Source: Chloroflexota bacterium (lineage in GTDB: Bacteria > Chloroflexota > Dehalococcoidia > JABGRK01). Taken from it: a stretch of DNA of 64,000 bases. The notes beneath the pieces were generated by a model. It was not told the DNA's origin, ran no database searches, and worked only from the letters and a program-made list of their open reading frames with translations. Shown one piece after another: positions 33,805-42,061 of the stretch. How positions within the stretch are numbered: the first letter of the stretch is position 1; each line of letters opens with the position of its first letter. The stretch covers positions 319,712-383,711 of the forward strand of contig JABGRK010000011.1 in NCBI GenBank assembly GCA_018648325.1, in the 5' to 3' direction. Position numbers and translations under genes: made by a program.

Positions 33805-34469
33805 TGTTCAGCAATCTCGTCTAATGCAAACCAGCCCTTTTTCAATCCATATATAACTGCCTCGGTACGAGAACCAACCCCAAGTTTATTAAATATACTC
33901 CGCATATGACCCTCAACGGTGCGTTTGCTTATTATCACACTCTCGGCAATATCTTGATTGCTCATTCCCCTAGCCGCCAACCTTATAATGCCAATCTCTC
34001 TCTTACTGAGTATTTCTTCAATCTCTTCCGGTGCTTTCACATCGCCAGCATGACGGAAGCGGTTAATCAGCTTTTTAGCAATACTGGGATGAATGGTAGG
34101 CTCTCCCTTATTTGCAGACTCCACCGCCCTTACCAGTTCATCACCACTGGCAGTTTTAAGCAAATATCCCGCTACACCAGCATCAAGAAGCGCAAAAACG
34201 TACTCATCATCATCATAGGCACTTAAGATAAGAATAGCTGTGGTGGGACAGTGCTGCTTGATAATCCGGGCAGCCTCAACTCCATTCAGGTTGGGCATTG
34301 ATATATCCATAATTACAACGTCCGGGCTCTTTTCCATGGCCATCTGGACCGCCTGCTCCCCATCACCCGCCTCTCCAACAACGGTATAATGGCCCTCTTC
34401 CTCCAAAAGACGCCTAATGCCCTGTCTTGTTATTACGTGATCCTCAGCAAGTAAAACCTTGATGCGCAC
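33801..34469 (-). CDS. NarL/FixJ-family response regulator
   Basis: About 222 residues. Receiver motifs VLLAEDHVITRQGI, VVIMDISMPNLNGVEA (phospho-Asp ~53), LILSAYDDDEYVFALL and GYLLKTASGDELV; LuxR-type output domain with REIGIIRLAARGMSNQDIAESVIISKRTVEGHMRSIFNKLG, which is canonical. GGAGGT lies 7 nt from a GTG at 34469, which gives VRIKVLLAEDH; the longer frame has no ribosome site. It forms an operon with the kinase downstream. Confidence 0.93.
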   Translation of the reverse strand: MRIKVLLAEDHVITRQGIRRLLEEEGHYTVVGEAGDGEQAVQMAMEKSPDVVIMDISMPNLNGVEAARIIKQHCPTTAILILSAYDDDEYVFALLDAGVAGYLLKTASGDELVRAVESANKGEPTIHPSIAKKLINRFRHAGDVKAPEEIEEILSKREIGIIRLAARGMSNQDIAESVIISKRTVEGHMRSIFNKLGVGSRTEAVIYGLKKGWFALDEIAEQ

Positions 34470-34560
34470 GATCAATACCTCCACACTGCTTTATAACAAT
34501 GCCTATATATAACACTTGCAGTATATAACAACTATGCATTGGAAATCAAAAAACATGGAT

Positions 34561-35250
34561 TTACGATTGATGTGCAAGATAATCATCAATCAATACAAAG
34601 CTATCTTTCAAGGCATTCTTGATATTATCAATAAGGCCACTGCAGTAAGGAATAATATGACCTCCGACAGATCCATCCCCTGTCGTGTCACGCAATATAA
34701 ATGTGAAATCCAGTAACTGTCTATCTATACTTCGAGCTGAAACCCTGGGATACTGACCGAACCTATCATGAGATATTATTACAGCTGGGTCCATCAAATC
34801 CTTATACCATCCCTGATTGAGCTGCTTATTTAAATAAAACATCAGTTTATACAAGAATGAATTCTTCTGCAGATCATCGCTTGCTTTCATAAAAGCAACG
34901 ATCTCGCGAAGACCGACGTTATCATGCTGGACCAACAATCCATCGGTTTTCTCCAGGACAAGCACGCAGCCAATAAGTTCGGACAGATTATCAATGGAAT
35001 TGCGCAAACTTATCAGTAAATGCTCATAGTCCATCGCAAGGTGCAGGCTGTCAAGAATCTCTCTTCTATCAAGCTGCTTCTTATATTCAATCACGTGGTG
35101 GCTCAGACTTTTAAACCGCTCTTCGGCAAACAAACATTTTTGACATGCTGTACGCAGATGACCGGCACACGCCTCTCCATCATCTCCATCCATTACCACC
35201 ATAATACGTTCCCAGAGAGCATCTACAACATCACGAAACTGCTGATCCAT
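34561..35250 (-). CDS. Unknown protein with an N-terminal His/Cys cluster
   Basis: About 229 residues from MDQQFRDVVD; the frame is open a further 11 codons upstream. The N-terminal region contains GEACAGHLRTACQKCLFAE, with three cysteines and one histidine that could bind metal. The rest is helical (LSHHVIEYKKQLDRREIL, LLISLRNSIDNLSELIG), and FTFILRDTTGDGSVGGHIIPYC near the C-terminus is predicted beta. I do not recognise a family. It precedes the NarL-type regulator/kinase pair on the same strand with ~90 bp between, so it may be a sensor or co-regulator of that system. Confidence 0.65.
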   Translation of the reverse strand: MDQQFRDVVDALWERIMVVMDGDDGEACAGHLRTACQKCLFAEERFKSLSHHVIEYKKQLDRREILDSLHLAMDYEHLLISLRNSIDNLSELIGCVLVLEKTDGLLVQHDNVGLREIVAFMKASDDLQKNSFLYKLMFYLNKQLNQGWYKDLMDPAVIISHDRFGQYPRVSARSIDRQLLDFTFILRDTTGDGSVGGHIIPYCSGLIDNIKNALKDSFVLIDDYLAHQS

Positions 35251-35399
35251 GAAAACCCGCCTATATAACTGTTTGTAAAGCAACTATACTATCACCGTAA
35301 GCACCATGCAACTAAAGTAGCAAGAAGTGACTTATTATTATGTTGTTTGAGACTATTATGATGCATTTCCGGGTAAGGGGTAGTCAATGCCTATGATGT

Positions 35400-35429
35400 T
35401 TGTTATTATGACAACCAACAGCCTATATA
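35400..35429 (+). promoter_or_regulatory. Possible promoter of the padR-HAAS pair
   Basis: TTGTTA (35400-35405), 18 bp, TATATA (35424-35429). The start would be ~35436, just before the Shine-Dalgarno of padR. The overlapping AT-rich stretch TATATACTATCTATA could hold an autoregulatory site, as PadR regulators often repress themselves. Confidence 0.4.
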
Positions 35430-35454
35430 CTATCTATAAAGCGAGGTAAAGGCG

Positions 35455-35790
35455 ATGCCACAACGAAGAGAATTAATCAAGGGAAGCACCGACCATCTGT
35501 TACTCAACCTTCTTGGTCAGCAAAAAATGTATGGCTATCAGATAATCAAAGAGCTTGATAGCCGAAGTGATGGTTACTTCAAGTTCAAAGAGGGCACTCT
35601 ATACCCTGCCCTACACAGAATGGAAAAGGCAAAGCTGATCAAAGGTGTGTGGGAAATGGCGCCATCGGGACGGCAGCGGCGATATTACCAGATCACTATC
35701 AGAGGTCAGGAGCTTCTAGCTCAGGAGAGAAGTCAGTGGCGGGATTTTATCACCGCAATGCGGTTGGTGGTTGGACCAACTAGCGCTTAA
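35455..35790 (+). CDS. PadR-family transcriptional regulator
   Basis: 111 residues. The winged-helix PadR pattern is clear: KGSTDHLLLNLLGQQKMYGYQIIKEL, GTLYPALHRMEKAKLIKG and GRQRRYYQITIRGQELL. PadR proteins repress neighbouring genes and are released by a ligand. The usual partner, a protein with an N-terminal HAAS domain and membrane segments, follows 20 bp downstream. GAGGTAAAGGCG precedes the ATG. Confidence 0.94.
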   Translation: MPQRRELIKGSTDHLLLNLLGQQKMYGYQIIKELDSRSDGYFKFKEGTLYPALHRMEKAKLIKGVWEMAPSGRQRRYYQITIRGQELLAQERSQWRDFITAMRLVVGPTSA

Positions 35791-35810
35791 TGTAACAAGG
35801 CAGGTAACTG

Positions 35811-36719
35811 GTGACATCACAGGTACTTACTAAATACCTAGATAATATAAAAGCAAACCTCAGGCTTGATACGGCAAATGAAAACGCTGTACTGAGCGAG
35901 TTGGTGACTCACCTTGAAGACGAATTCGATGACATGTTGGAATCGGGATTAAGTGAAGACGAAGCTGCAGATGCGTGCATAACATCCCTTGGCTCGGTCA
36001 AACTGATCGCGGGAAAGATGCACGAAGCACATAGTCAGGGATCTTGGAAGCAGGCAATCATGGCATCCACTCCGCATATTCTTTTCGCCGCGCTTTTCGC
36101 ACTTAACTGGTGGCAGGGAATAGAGTGGGTATTAGTATCCATGGGTATAGTGCTCGGTATAGCTATAGTGGGCTGGCTGCATAACAAACCGATGTGGCTT
36201 TTCCCCTGGCTGGGATATTCAATGGCCCCTGTTCTGGCAGCAGGAATTGCACTGCTTTACCTGCCAACGGTATGGTCATGGATAGCAATTCTCATTTACA
36301 TACCTCTTGCTTTGTGGCTGGTATTCTCGGTAACTATCAAAACAATAAAGCGAGACTGGCTTTTCAGCGCGTTGTCACTACTACCTGCGCCGGTTGTTGT
36401 CGGCTGGTTTTTGGCCGTCGATCAAGCGGGTAGTGGCATACAAATAAGTTCTGATTATATGCGAGACTTCGCTCCGTTGATTGCCCTTAGCTTTCTTGCA
36501 CTTGCAGGAGTAGCCGCCGCTTTCATCCGCATGAGAAAACGATGGCTTAGAATAACATTAATTGCAGTCTCTCAGTCAATGCTACTTATACTGGTTACCT
36601 TCTATGCCAGAGGACAATTGGCTATTCCAGCGTCAGCTATTCTGGCCCTGACAATGACAGGGTTGCTGCTGGGACTATTTATGGTCGATCGCAGGATAAG
36701 ATACCACAAGAAGAGCTAG
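35811..36719 (+). CDS. HAAS-domain membrane protein, partner of PadR
   Basis: 302 residues beginning with GTG (GGCAGGTAAC upstream). Residues ~1-75 form the HAAS/permease-prefix domain (LVTHLEDEFDDMLESGLSEDEAADACITSLG). From ~85 there are seven or eight hydrophobic helices. Genes of this kind usually follow padR and may respond to membrane or solvent stress; the biochemical role is unknown. The spacing indicates an operon with padR. Confidence 0.85.
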   Translation: MTSQVLTKYLDNIKANLRLDTANENAVLSELVTHLEDEFDDMLESGLSEDEAADACITSLGSVKLIAGKMHEAHSQGSWKQAIMASTPHILFAALFALNWWQGIEWVLVSMGIVLGIAIVGWLHNKPMWLFPWLGYSMAPVLAAGIALLYLPTVWSWIAILIYIPLALWLVFSVTIKTIKRDWLFSALSLLPAPVVVGWFLAVDQAGSGIQISSDYMRDFAPLIALSFLALAGVAAAFIRMRKRWLRITLIAVSQSMLLILVTFYARGQLAIPASAILALTMTGLLLGLFMVDRRIRYHKKS

Positions 36720-36865
36720 TTGAATTACTACATGCGTATTTTTATAATTCATGCTGCTGCCCCTGCTCAACATTTGTACTTAAACACCCGCATATTATGT
36801 AAACTATATCCAATATACTGATATTATGTCAACGTGATTATGGGAAAGATGAATGATTGGCACAC

Positions 36866-37663
36866 CTAAAGCGTGGCATCAAAAAAGGCGGTTACCTTAT
36901 CCATGTATTCTCTGTTATACATTGCATAAGACCTAACGTGAGTAACTCCAGAGGTTATCCACAACTGTTTTTGTGGATGGGAACAGGCTTCATACAATTG
37001 AGACGCATGCTCCACCGGAATTGTCTCATCCTGATCACCGTGAATAAAGAAAACAGGCTTATTAAAAGCGGACAGTGATTCGATAGGCTTGATGGACATG
37101 AAATTGAAGCGATAAGTCATTCTTGCCAGCAGTACCAGCGGCCTCAGGAATATTTTTGGTAGTCCGGTACGCTTTGTGAACTGCGGAACTATAATATCCT
37201 TCATATTAGAAAAACTGCTGTCAGCGACTATTGATGAAATATCGCCGTTTTCGGCAGCGCTCATAATCGCGATTGCCGCTCCTAATGAGAAGCCTAAGAC
37301 TCCAATCTTGCTGAAACCACGCTGCACAGCATAGTCAAGAGCGCCATGCAAATCCTTTTTTTCATGATGGCCGGCATATCCACTTCTGCCGTCTGATTCC
37401 CCATGCCCTCGCAGGTCAAAAGTAAATACATTGAAGCCATGTTGCACAAGAGCAGCCGCTATATTTAGCATACCGATGCTGGGATCGGCCCTGTGTACGT
37501 CGACACCATGCACCATTATTATGAGCCGGTCACTGCCTGCAGCAGGCAAAAACCAGCCCTTCAGATCAACGTCATCTTCCCTGCTCAAAAAGGATATATC
37601 TTCGTAAGTAAGTCCGAAAGCGGATGGATTTTCCAGAACCGGGGCACGTTTAATAATTACCAC
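36866..37663 (-). CDS. Alpha/beta hydrolase (serine esterase/lysophospholipase type)
   Basis: 265 residues. Oxyanion region LIIMVHGVDVHRADPSIG, FTFDLRGHGESDGRSGYAG, nucleophile elbow GVLGFSLGAAIAI (Ser ~133), catalytic Asp in FFIHGDQDETIPVEHA and His in SGVTHVRSY near the C-terminus. The N-terminal part (GLTYEDISFLSREDDVDLKGWFLP) resembles YqkD/BAAT-type hydrolases. No signal peptide, so cytoplasmic. Substrate not deducible. It starts with GTG and has a poor Shine-Dalgarno. It is convergent with the HAAS gene. Confidence 0.88.
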   Translation of the reverse strand: MVIIKRAPVLENPSAFGLTYEDISFLSREDDVDLKGWFLPAAGSDRLIIMVHGVDVHRADPSIGMLNIAAALVQHGFNVFTFDLRGHGESDGRSGYAGHHEKKDLHGALDYAVQRGFSKIGVLGFSLGAAIAIMSAAENGDISSIVADSSFSNMKDIIVPQFTKRTGLPKIFLRPLVLLARMTYRFNFMSIKPIESLSAFNKPVFFIHGDQDETIPVEHASQLYEACSHPQKQLWITSGVTHVRSYAMYNREYMDKVTAFFDATL

Positions 37664-37944
37664 TTAGCAACCCCACATCATTTTGATACAATACCAACAG
37701 CCGATCAAAAAGCCCGTCATAAATACTGTGTATATTAAACGCATACAACGCCGGTGTTTGCAAGCCTTTATGTAAACCTTCCGGTCATTTGTAACTGAAT
37801 TGACCAAGATTATGTCATGTTCACCCATTTTAAGAACTTGAAATCATGCTCATGAGCACACATTATGTAATGAGGACGAGTCTTCAGATACTTCTTAATA
37901 TATGACCTATATCACATACACAATTCCACTGGCCGTTATACTTA
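37664..37944. other. Gene-free stretch with two adjacent palindromes
   Basis: No coding region seen between the hydrolase start and the DUF1059 promoter. Two perfect 12-bp palindromes lie side by side: TGCTCATGAGCA (37847-37858) and CATTATGTAATG (37861-37872), about 75 bp upstream of the promoter at 37945. They could be operators. Confidence 0.45.
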
Positions 37945-37974
37945 TTGACAAGGCATGCGCATCAGTACTATTAT
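37945..37974 (+). promoter_or_regulatory. Promoter of the DUF1059 gene
   Basis: Consensus TTGACA (37945-37950), 18 bp, TATTAT (37969-37974). It lies inside the longest possible reading frame of the gene and so shows that the true start is downstream, at 38004-38010. Confidence 0.7.
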
Positions 37975-38009
37975 GGCTGCCAAGTAAGATGCATAAGGGG
38001 GAAATGGAT

Positions 38010-38216
38010 ATGACAATGCTTCATGATGGGAAACAGTGTTCTTACGAGTGCAGGGACATGGGATTTGACTGTGACTGGTATTGCATTGAGGATGATGAGA
38101 ATGTGCTGATCGATAAGGTGAAGGCACATGCTGCCGAGGCACATGGTATTAAGAATCCTGCAACTGACAAGATATCGGGGAAGATACGAAAACCAGCCAA
38201 CCCGGATCTAAAATAA
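38010..38216 (+). CDS. DUF1059-type small protein
   Basis: 68 residues from MTMLHDGKQCSYECRDMGFDC. The conserved pattern of the family is visible: C-x3-C-x2-M-G-x2-C, then W-x-C and a C-terminal VKAHAAEAHGI with two histidines. The function of the family is not known; Cys and His spacing suggests metal binding. AAGGGGG lies 8 nt before the ATG at 38010; the ATG at 38004 is also possible. A longer in-frame start at 37902 is excluded because the promoter is inside it. A terminator follows at 38315. Confidence 0.82.
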   Translation: MTMLHDGKQCSYECRDMGFDCDWYCIEDDENVLIDKVKAHAAEAHGIKNPATDKISGKIRKPANPDLK

Positions 38217-38314
38217 GCATCTACACAAGATAAGAGGGCCGAGCAAAAGATCAGGAGTGTGCTATGTTGGGTGAGGCTCTGTCTGCTTAACCGATAAAAA
38301 ACAAACCGCTATAA

Positions 38315-38353
38315 GATAGGAGAGTTGTGAATGACACGTGCTCTCCTATTTTC
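38315..38353 (+). terminator. Intrinsic terminator after the DUF1059 gene
   Basis: ATAGGAGAG (38316-38324) and CTCTCCTAT (38341-38349) form a perfect 9-bp stem followed by TTTTC. It is ~100 nt after the stop codon and just before the end of a convergent gene. Confidence 0.75.
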
Positions 38354-38360
38354 ATTTAAC

Positions 38361-38867
38361 CTATGTAATGATGAATTTTATAGTGGGTATTTCATTTTCA
38401 TATTGCTCATACAGTTCCAGTATGCTCTCTTTAAAATCAGCCGCTTTAACGGACACTGTAAATTCTTCCCCATAATCACTATCGATATACAAAAATATAG
38501 TTGTCACTTCATCTATATCAAGAGCCTCTTCAAGGAACTTCTGTAATCCCGACATTCTGAAATACAAGGGCTCTCCAGAATCAAACCTGGTTATTTCATG
38601 ACCATTAAAAAACCCGAGTTTAACATTATCACCAATAAACAGTACTTGAGCGTCATTAGTTATTGGATCATCAATCAATTCAAATGGCAGGCAATCAGAT
38701 CTATCTTTATATTCATCGTAATACAGCTGCCACATGCTCATTCCCATCCTGATGCCTATTCTATTCATCATAGCCATAGTGCTTGTCTTAAACGCCAGTT
38801 CATTACGTTCCTGAGGCGTGATATCTGCATTAGCTATTTGGAAAGCCCCGAATGCATATATACTCAT
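38361..38867 (-). CDS. Protein of unknown function
   Basis: 168 residues, acidic, mostly soluble. Preceded by AGGAG 9 nt from the ATG. N-terminus MSIYAFGAFQIANADITPQE and a methionine-rich segment MAMMNRIGIRMGMSMW; the C-terminal half is rich in acidic residues (DIDEVTTIFLYIDSDYGEE). I find no motif that I recognise. It is convergent with the DUF1059 gene and divergent from the DUF362 gene. Confidence 0.65.
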   Translation of the reverse strand: MSIYAFGAFQIANADITPQERNELAFKTSTMAMMNRIGIRMGMSMWQLYYDEYKDRSDCLPFELIDDPITNDAQVLFIGDNVKLGFFNGHEITRFDSGEPLYFRMSGLQKFLEEALDIDEVTTIFLYIDSDYGEEFTVSVKAADFKESILELYEQYENEIPTIKFIIT

Positions 38868-38941
38868 GAGGTTAAGCTCCTGTACCAGAAGTTATCGGTT
38901 ACAGTATAATAGTATTAACGAAGCCGAAAGGTCAACGAAAC

Positions 38942-39844
38942 ATGACAAACAGTGCCAAAGTCGCCATAGTACGTACAAATAATCGCACAACAGGCGTGCC
39001 CAAAGCTATCGATCTACTGAATATCAACCCGGTACAGGGCAAACGCGTGGCGCTCAAGCCAAACTTCAATACAGCCGATCCCTGCCCCGGCTCAACGCAC
39101 AACGACACACTACGCGCGCTGATACAAAAAATACAGGCTATGGGCGCAACACACATCACCATAGCCGAACGTAGCGGCCCGGCCAATACAGGCGAGTGTA
39201 TGCAGCAAAAAGGCATCCTCGATATGGCTAAAGAGCTTAATTTCGATGTCCTTAACCTTGAAGAAACAAAACCATCGGATTGGGTACGCATACAGCCGGA
39301 TGGCAGCCACTGGGCAAACGGTTTTGAGATTGCACGTATATATAATGAGGCGGAGTGCGTGGTACAAACCTGCTGCCTTAAAACACACGGCGGCGGCGGA
39401 CATTTCTCCATGTCACTGAAACTGGCTGTGGGGATGGTGGCAGGCAGGGCCATAGGCGCACCCTATATGACCGAGATGCATCAGTCTGAGCACCAGCGCA
39501 AGATGATAGCCGAGATGAACGCAGGATACACCCCCGATCTGATTGTGCTGGACGGGGTGGAAACATTCACCAGCGGCGGACCGGCAAAGGGCGAAAGGGT
39601 AAACGGCGACATCATCATTGCAGGGATTGACAGGATTGCAATTGACGCGGTTGGTGTTGCGGTTCTGCGCCTGCTGGGGACGACGCCGGAGGTAAGCACG
39701 GGGCCGGTTTTTGCGCAGGAACAGATAGCACGTGCAGTAGAGCTTGGACTGGGTGTGGACTATCCATCAAAGATAGAACTGATAACCAATGACGAGCAGA
39801 GCAAGCAGTACGCCTCAAGGATAGAAGCTGTTTTGCTAAGATAA
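38942..39844 (+). CDS. DUF362-domain protein
   Basis: 300 residues. VALKPNFNTADPCPGSTHNDTLRALI, ITIAERSGPANTGECMQQKGI, and CCLKTHGGGGHFSMSLKLAVGMV are the conserved DUF362 segments; VINGDIIIAG-like and IDRIAIDAVGVAVLRLLG follow. There is no ferredoxin domain at the C-terminus, so it belongs to the shorter branch. The biochemical role of DUF362 is not established; some members are linked to iron-sulfur or radical chemistry. It ends 1 bp before the end of the convergent glucose-dehydrogenase-like gene. Confidence 0.85.
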   Translation: MTNSAKVAIVRTNNRTTGVPKAIDLLNINPVQGKRVALKPNFNTADPCPGSTHNDTLRALIQKIQAMGATHITIAERSGPANTGECMQQKGILDMAKELNFDVLNLEETKPSDWVRIQPDGSHWANGFEIARIYNEAECVVQTCCLKTHGGGGHFSMSLKLAVGMVAGRAIGAPYMTEMHQSEHQRKMIAEMNAGYTPDLIVLDGVETFTSGGPAKGERVNGDIIIAGIDRIAIDAVGVAVLRLLGTTPEVSTGPVFAQEQIARAVELGLGVDYPSKIELITNDEQSKQYASRIEAVLLR

Positions 39845-39845
39845 T

Positions 39846-40982
39846 CTAACCTGTTATGTCAATTACCGTTTTCAGGCGGCTGGTATCGCTTAAGTCGAAA
39901 ATACGATCGTGATCAGCAAGTCCAAAGCGGTGCGTTATCATCTCCTTTAGCATGCCACTAAAGCGCTTTTCTATTTGAGGTATGTGCTTAAGCGCCATCT
40001 CGAAATGACTGCGGTTGGAGTTAACACTGCCCACCACCACCTGGTTATTGCGCACGATTTGCCGCACCAGTTGCGCGGCGTCAAGCTCAGTACGAATCTC
40101 CTGACGCGGAATACCGGTCATAACGTATATGCTTGAGCGCGACATGTAGTTGATCAGTTCAACAGCGGTGACAGCAGCACCAGATGCCTCAAACACAATG
40201 TCAAGATTATCTGTTGGTGTGCAGCAAAAATCGACTAACTCTTTGGCAGACTTACCGCGCCCATCTATATAATTGGCGCCCATGTGCTTTACCAAATGAA
40301 CTTTGGGGCTGTCCTCTTGCACGATATCTACAACATATGTAAATACATCGGCCAGTCTAAGCAACGCGGTTGCCAGAATGCCCAGCGGCCCTGCTCCCAC
40401 CACCAGCGCTGTCTTGCATTTGCCCCAGTCTTGTGAGTCAAACGAGTGATTCGGGTGCTCGCAGGCCCACGGCATGCGGGACTGGATTAGCCTTATCTGT
40501 TCCACACCCTTTTCGGCAATGCTTAGCGGCTCGGTAAACACAGCCATATCAGCAACATCGTTGGGTACTTTGATAGCATATTGCTCCTGATCAACAATGT
40601 ACTCGGTAAAAAAGCCATCTTTCTTGTGAATGCCGCGTTCGGTGTAAAGGCCGGTCATGCACATATCCGACTGGTTATGTAAACAAGGTTGGCATATTCC
40701 GCAACCGCGACGTACTGTCAGAACTACGGTGTCGCCGACTGCGATGGTTTTTACATCATTTCCAACTGCCTCCACCACTCCCACCATCTCATGACCCATT
40801 ACGATTTTGTCCTGACCTTCAGCCGGGTCCTGCAGGTTGTGTTTGATCATATTAAAGTCGGTGCCGTCTACTCCAGCCTGCTTAACCTTTATCAGCACAT
40901 CATCCGGTTTTGTAATCTCAGGTTTAGGCAAGTCTAACTTGTGCGCACCCGGTTTACCTTTATACATCCCTATAGCCAGCAT
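39846..40982 (-). CDS. Glucose 1-dehydrogenase-type zinc-dependent MDR
   Basis: 378 residues. Medium-chain dehydrogenase: catalytic-zinc region KQAGVDGTDFNMI and MGHEMVGVVEAVGNDV, structural-zinc lobe GCGICQPCLHNQSDMC (C-x2-C-x2-C-x7-C), cofactor loop ALVVGAGPLGILATALL, and a C-terminal region of the archaeal glucose dehydrogenase type (NNQVVVGSVNSNRSHFEMAL). Members oxidise glucose or other aldoses with NAD(P). It is 19 bp after the 6-phosphogluconate dehydrogenase gene, which suggests an oxidative sugar route. GGAGG lies 8 nt before the ATG. Confidence 0.88.
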   Translation of the reverse strand: MLAIGMYKGKPGAHKLDLPKPEITKPDDVLIKVKQAGVDGTDFNMIKHNLQDPAEGQDKIVMGHEMVGVVEAVGNDVKTIAVGDTVVLTVRRGCGICQPCLHNQSDMCMTGLYTERGIHKKDGFFTEYIVDQEQYAIKVPNDVADMAVFTEPLSIAEKGVEQIRLIQSRMPWACEHPNHSFDSQDWGKCKTALVVGAGPLGILATALLRLADVFTYVVDIVQEDSPKVHLVKHMGANYIDGRGKSAKELVDFCCTPTDNLDIVFEASGAAVTAVELINYMSRSSIYVMTGIPRQEIRTELDAAQLVRQIVRNNQVVVGSVNSNRSHFEMALKHIPQIEKRFSGMLKEMITHRFGLADHDRIFDLSDTSRLKTVIDITG

Positions 40983-41001
40983 GCTGACACCTCCCAGGCA
41001 T

Positions 41002-41907
41002 CTATTTGCGTTTTATACTGTGTCCGCCGAATTGCTCACGAAGAGCCGATAGCAGTTTTCCGCCGAATGGTTGCGACTGCCTCGATCGGAACCTGGCCTG
41101 TAATGCCTGCGATATAACCGGAATTGGAACAGCCAGATCAATGGACTCCTGCACTGTCCAACGCCCTTCACCGGAATCATCGACGTATGCCTCAAGGTTA
41201 TCAAGTTGCGGATCGTCTTTCAGCGCCGCAGCCGCCAGATCAAGCAACCAGGAACGAACTACGCTGCCGTGTTGCCAAATCTGAGCAATTTGACTCAGGT
41301 CTAAATCGAACTCCTGCTTGGCCTGCATCAGTTCAAACCCTTCGGCATAGGCTTGCATAAGCCCATATTCAATTCCATTGTGTACCATCTTCACGAAGTG
41401 CCCGGCACCGCTGGGTCCTACATATCCATACCCTTGTTGAGGCGAGGGTGCTAATGTCTGGAATATCGGTTCCATGCGTTCATAGGCTTCTTTCTTGCCA
41501 CCAACCATCAAACTATATCCTTCAGCAAGCCCCCAGATACCACCGCTGGTGCCTGCATCTAAATAGGCAACTCCCTTTTCTGATAACGTCTTTGCACGGC
41601 GCATACTGTCCTTGTAGTTGGAATTGCCGCCGTCTATTATCACATCATCTTTTGACAATTGCTCCGCTACACCGTTTATCGTAGTTTCAATGGGTTCGCC
41701 CGATGGCACCATCAGCCAGATAGCGCGGGGATATTTCAGCTTTTCGACAAGATCAGCTATAGACGTCGCACCAATAGCTCCCTCGGCAACGATTGCTGTA
41801 ACAGCTTCTTTTGCAGGGTCCCAAGCAACAATAGAGTGTCCTCCTTTAAGTAGACGCCTTGCCATGTTACTTCCCATGCGCCCCATACCAATCATTCCCA
41901 GTTCCAT
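41002..41907 (-). CDS. gnd: 6-phosphogluconate dehydrogenase, short (GndA/YqeC-type) form
   Basis: 301 residues, the short bacterial form. GMIGMGRMGSNMARRLL (cofactor loop; the following AWDP suggests NAD preference), IDGGNSNYKDS, DAGTSGGIWGLAEGYSLM, GHFVKMVHNGIEYGLMQAYAEGFEL (catalytic Lys and Asn), and a C-terminal PVISQALQARFRSRQ. It decarboxylates 6-phosphogluconate to ribulose-5-phosphate. First gene of a two-gene operon with the glucose-dehydrogenase-like gene, behind a promoter at 41948-41976. Confidence 0.94.
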   Translation of the reverse strand: MELGMIGMGRMGSNMARRLLKGGHSIVAWDPAKEAVTAIVAEGAIGATSIADLVEKLKYPRAIWLMVPSGEPIETTINGVAEQLSKDDVIIDGGNSNYKDSMRRAKTLSEKGVAYLDAGTSGGIWGLAEGYSLMVGGKKEAYERMEPIFQTLAPSPQQGYGYVGPSGAGHFVKMVHNGIEYGLMQAYAEGFELMQAKQEFDLDLSQIAQIWQHGSVVRSWLLDLAAAALKDDPQLDNLEAYVDDSGEGRWTVQESIDLAVPIPVISQALQARFRSRQSQPFGGKLLSALREQFGGHSIKRK

Positions 41908-41947
41908 TACTCACCCCCCATTTGGCGATGTTTTTTAAAGTTCCTAG

Positions 41948-41976
41948 ATATTAAGGAATAGCTAGCTCAAAGTCAA
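41948..41976 (-). promoter_or_regulatory. Promoter of the gnd-glucose dehydrogenase pair
   Basis: Minus strand TTGACT (41971-41976), 17 bp, TAATAT (41948-41953). The leader to the ATG at 41907 is ~35 nt. Confidence 0.6.
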
Positions 41977-42061
41977 TATAACTGCCAGGTTGATCACTTT
42001 CAACTTCAGGGGACTTATGATAGAATTCGATAATTGTCAGCAATGATTGCGGGGAGTATAT

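Noticed and set aside
36786..37872. Recurring ATTATGT words around the hydrolase gene (four copies)
   Set aside because: Short, AT-rich and irregularly spaced; probably chance.
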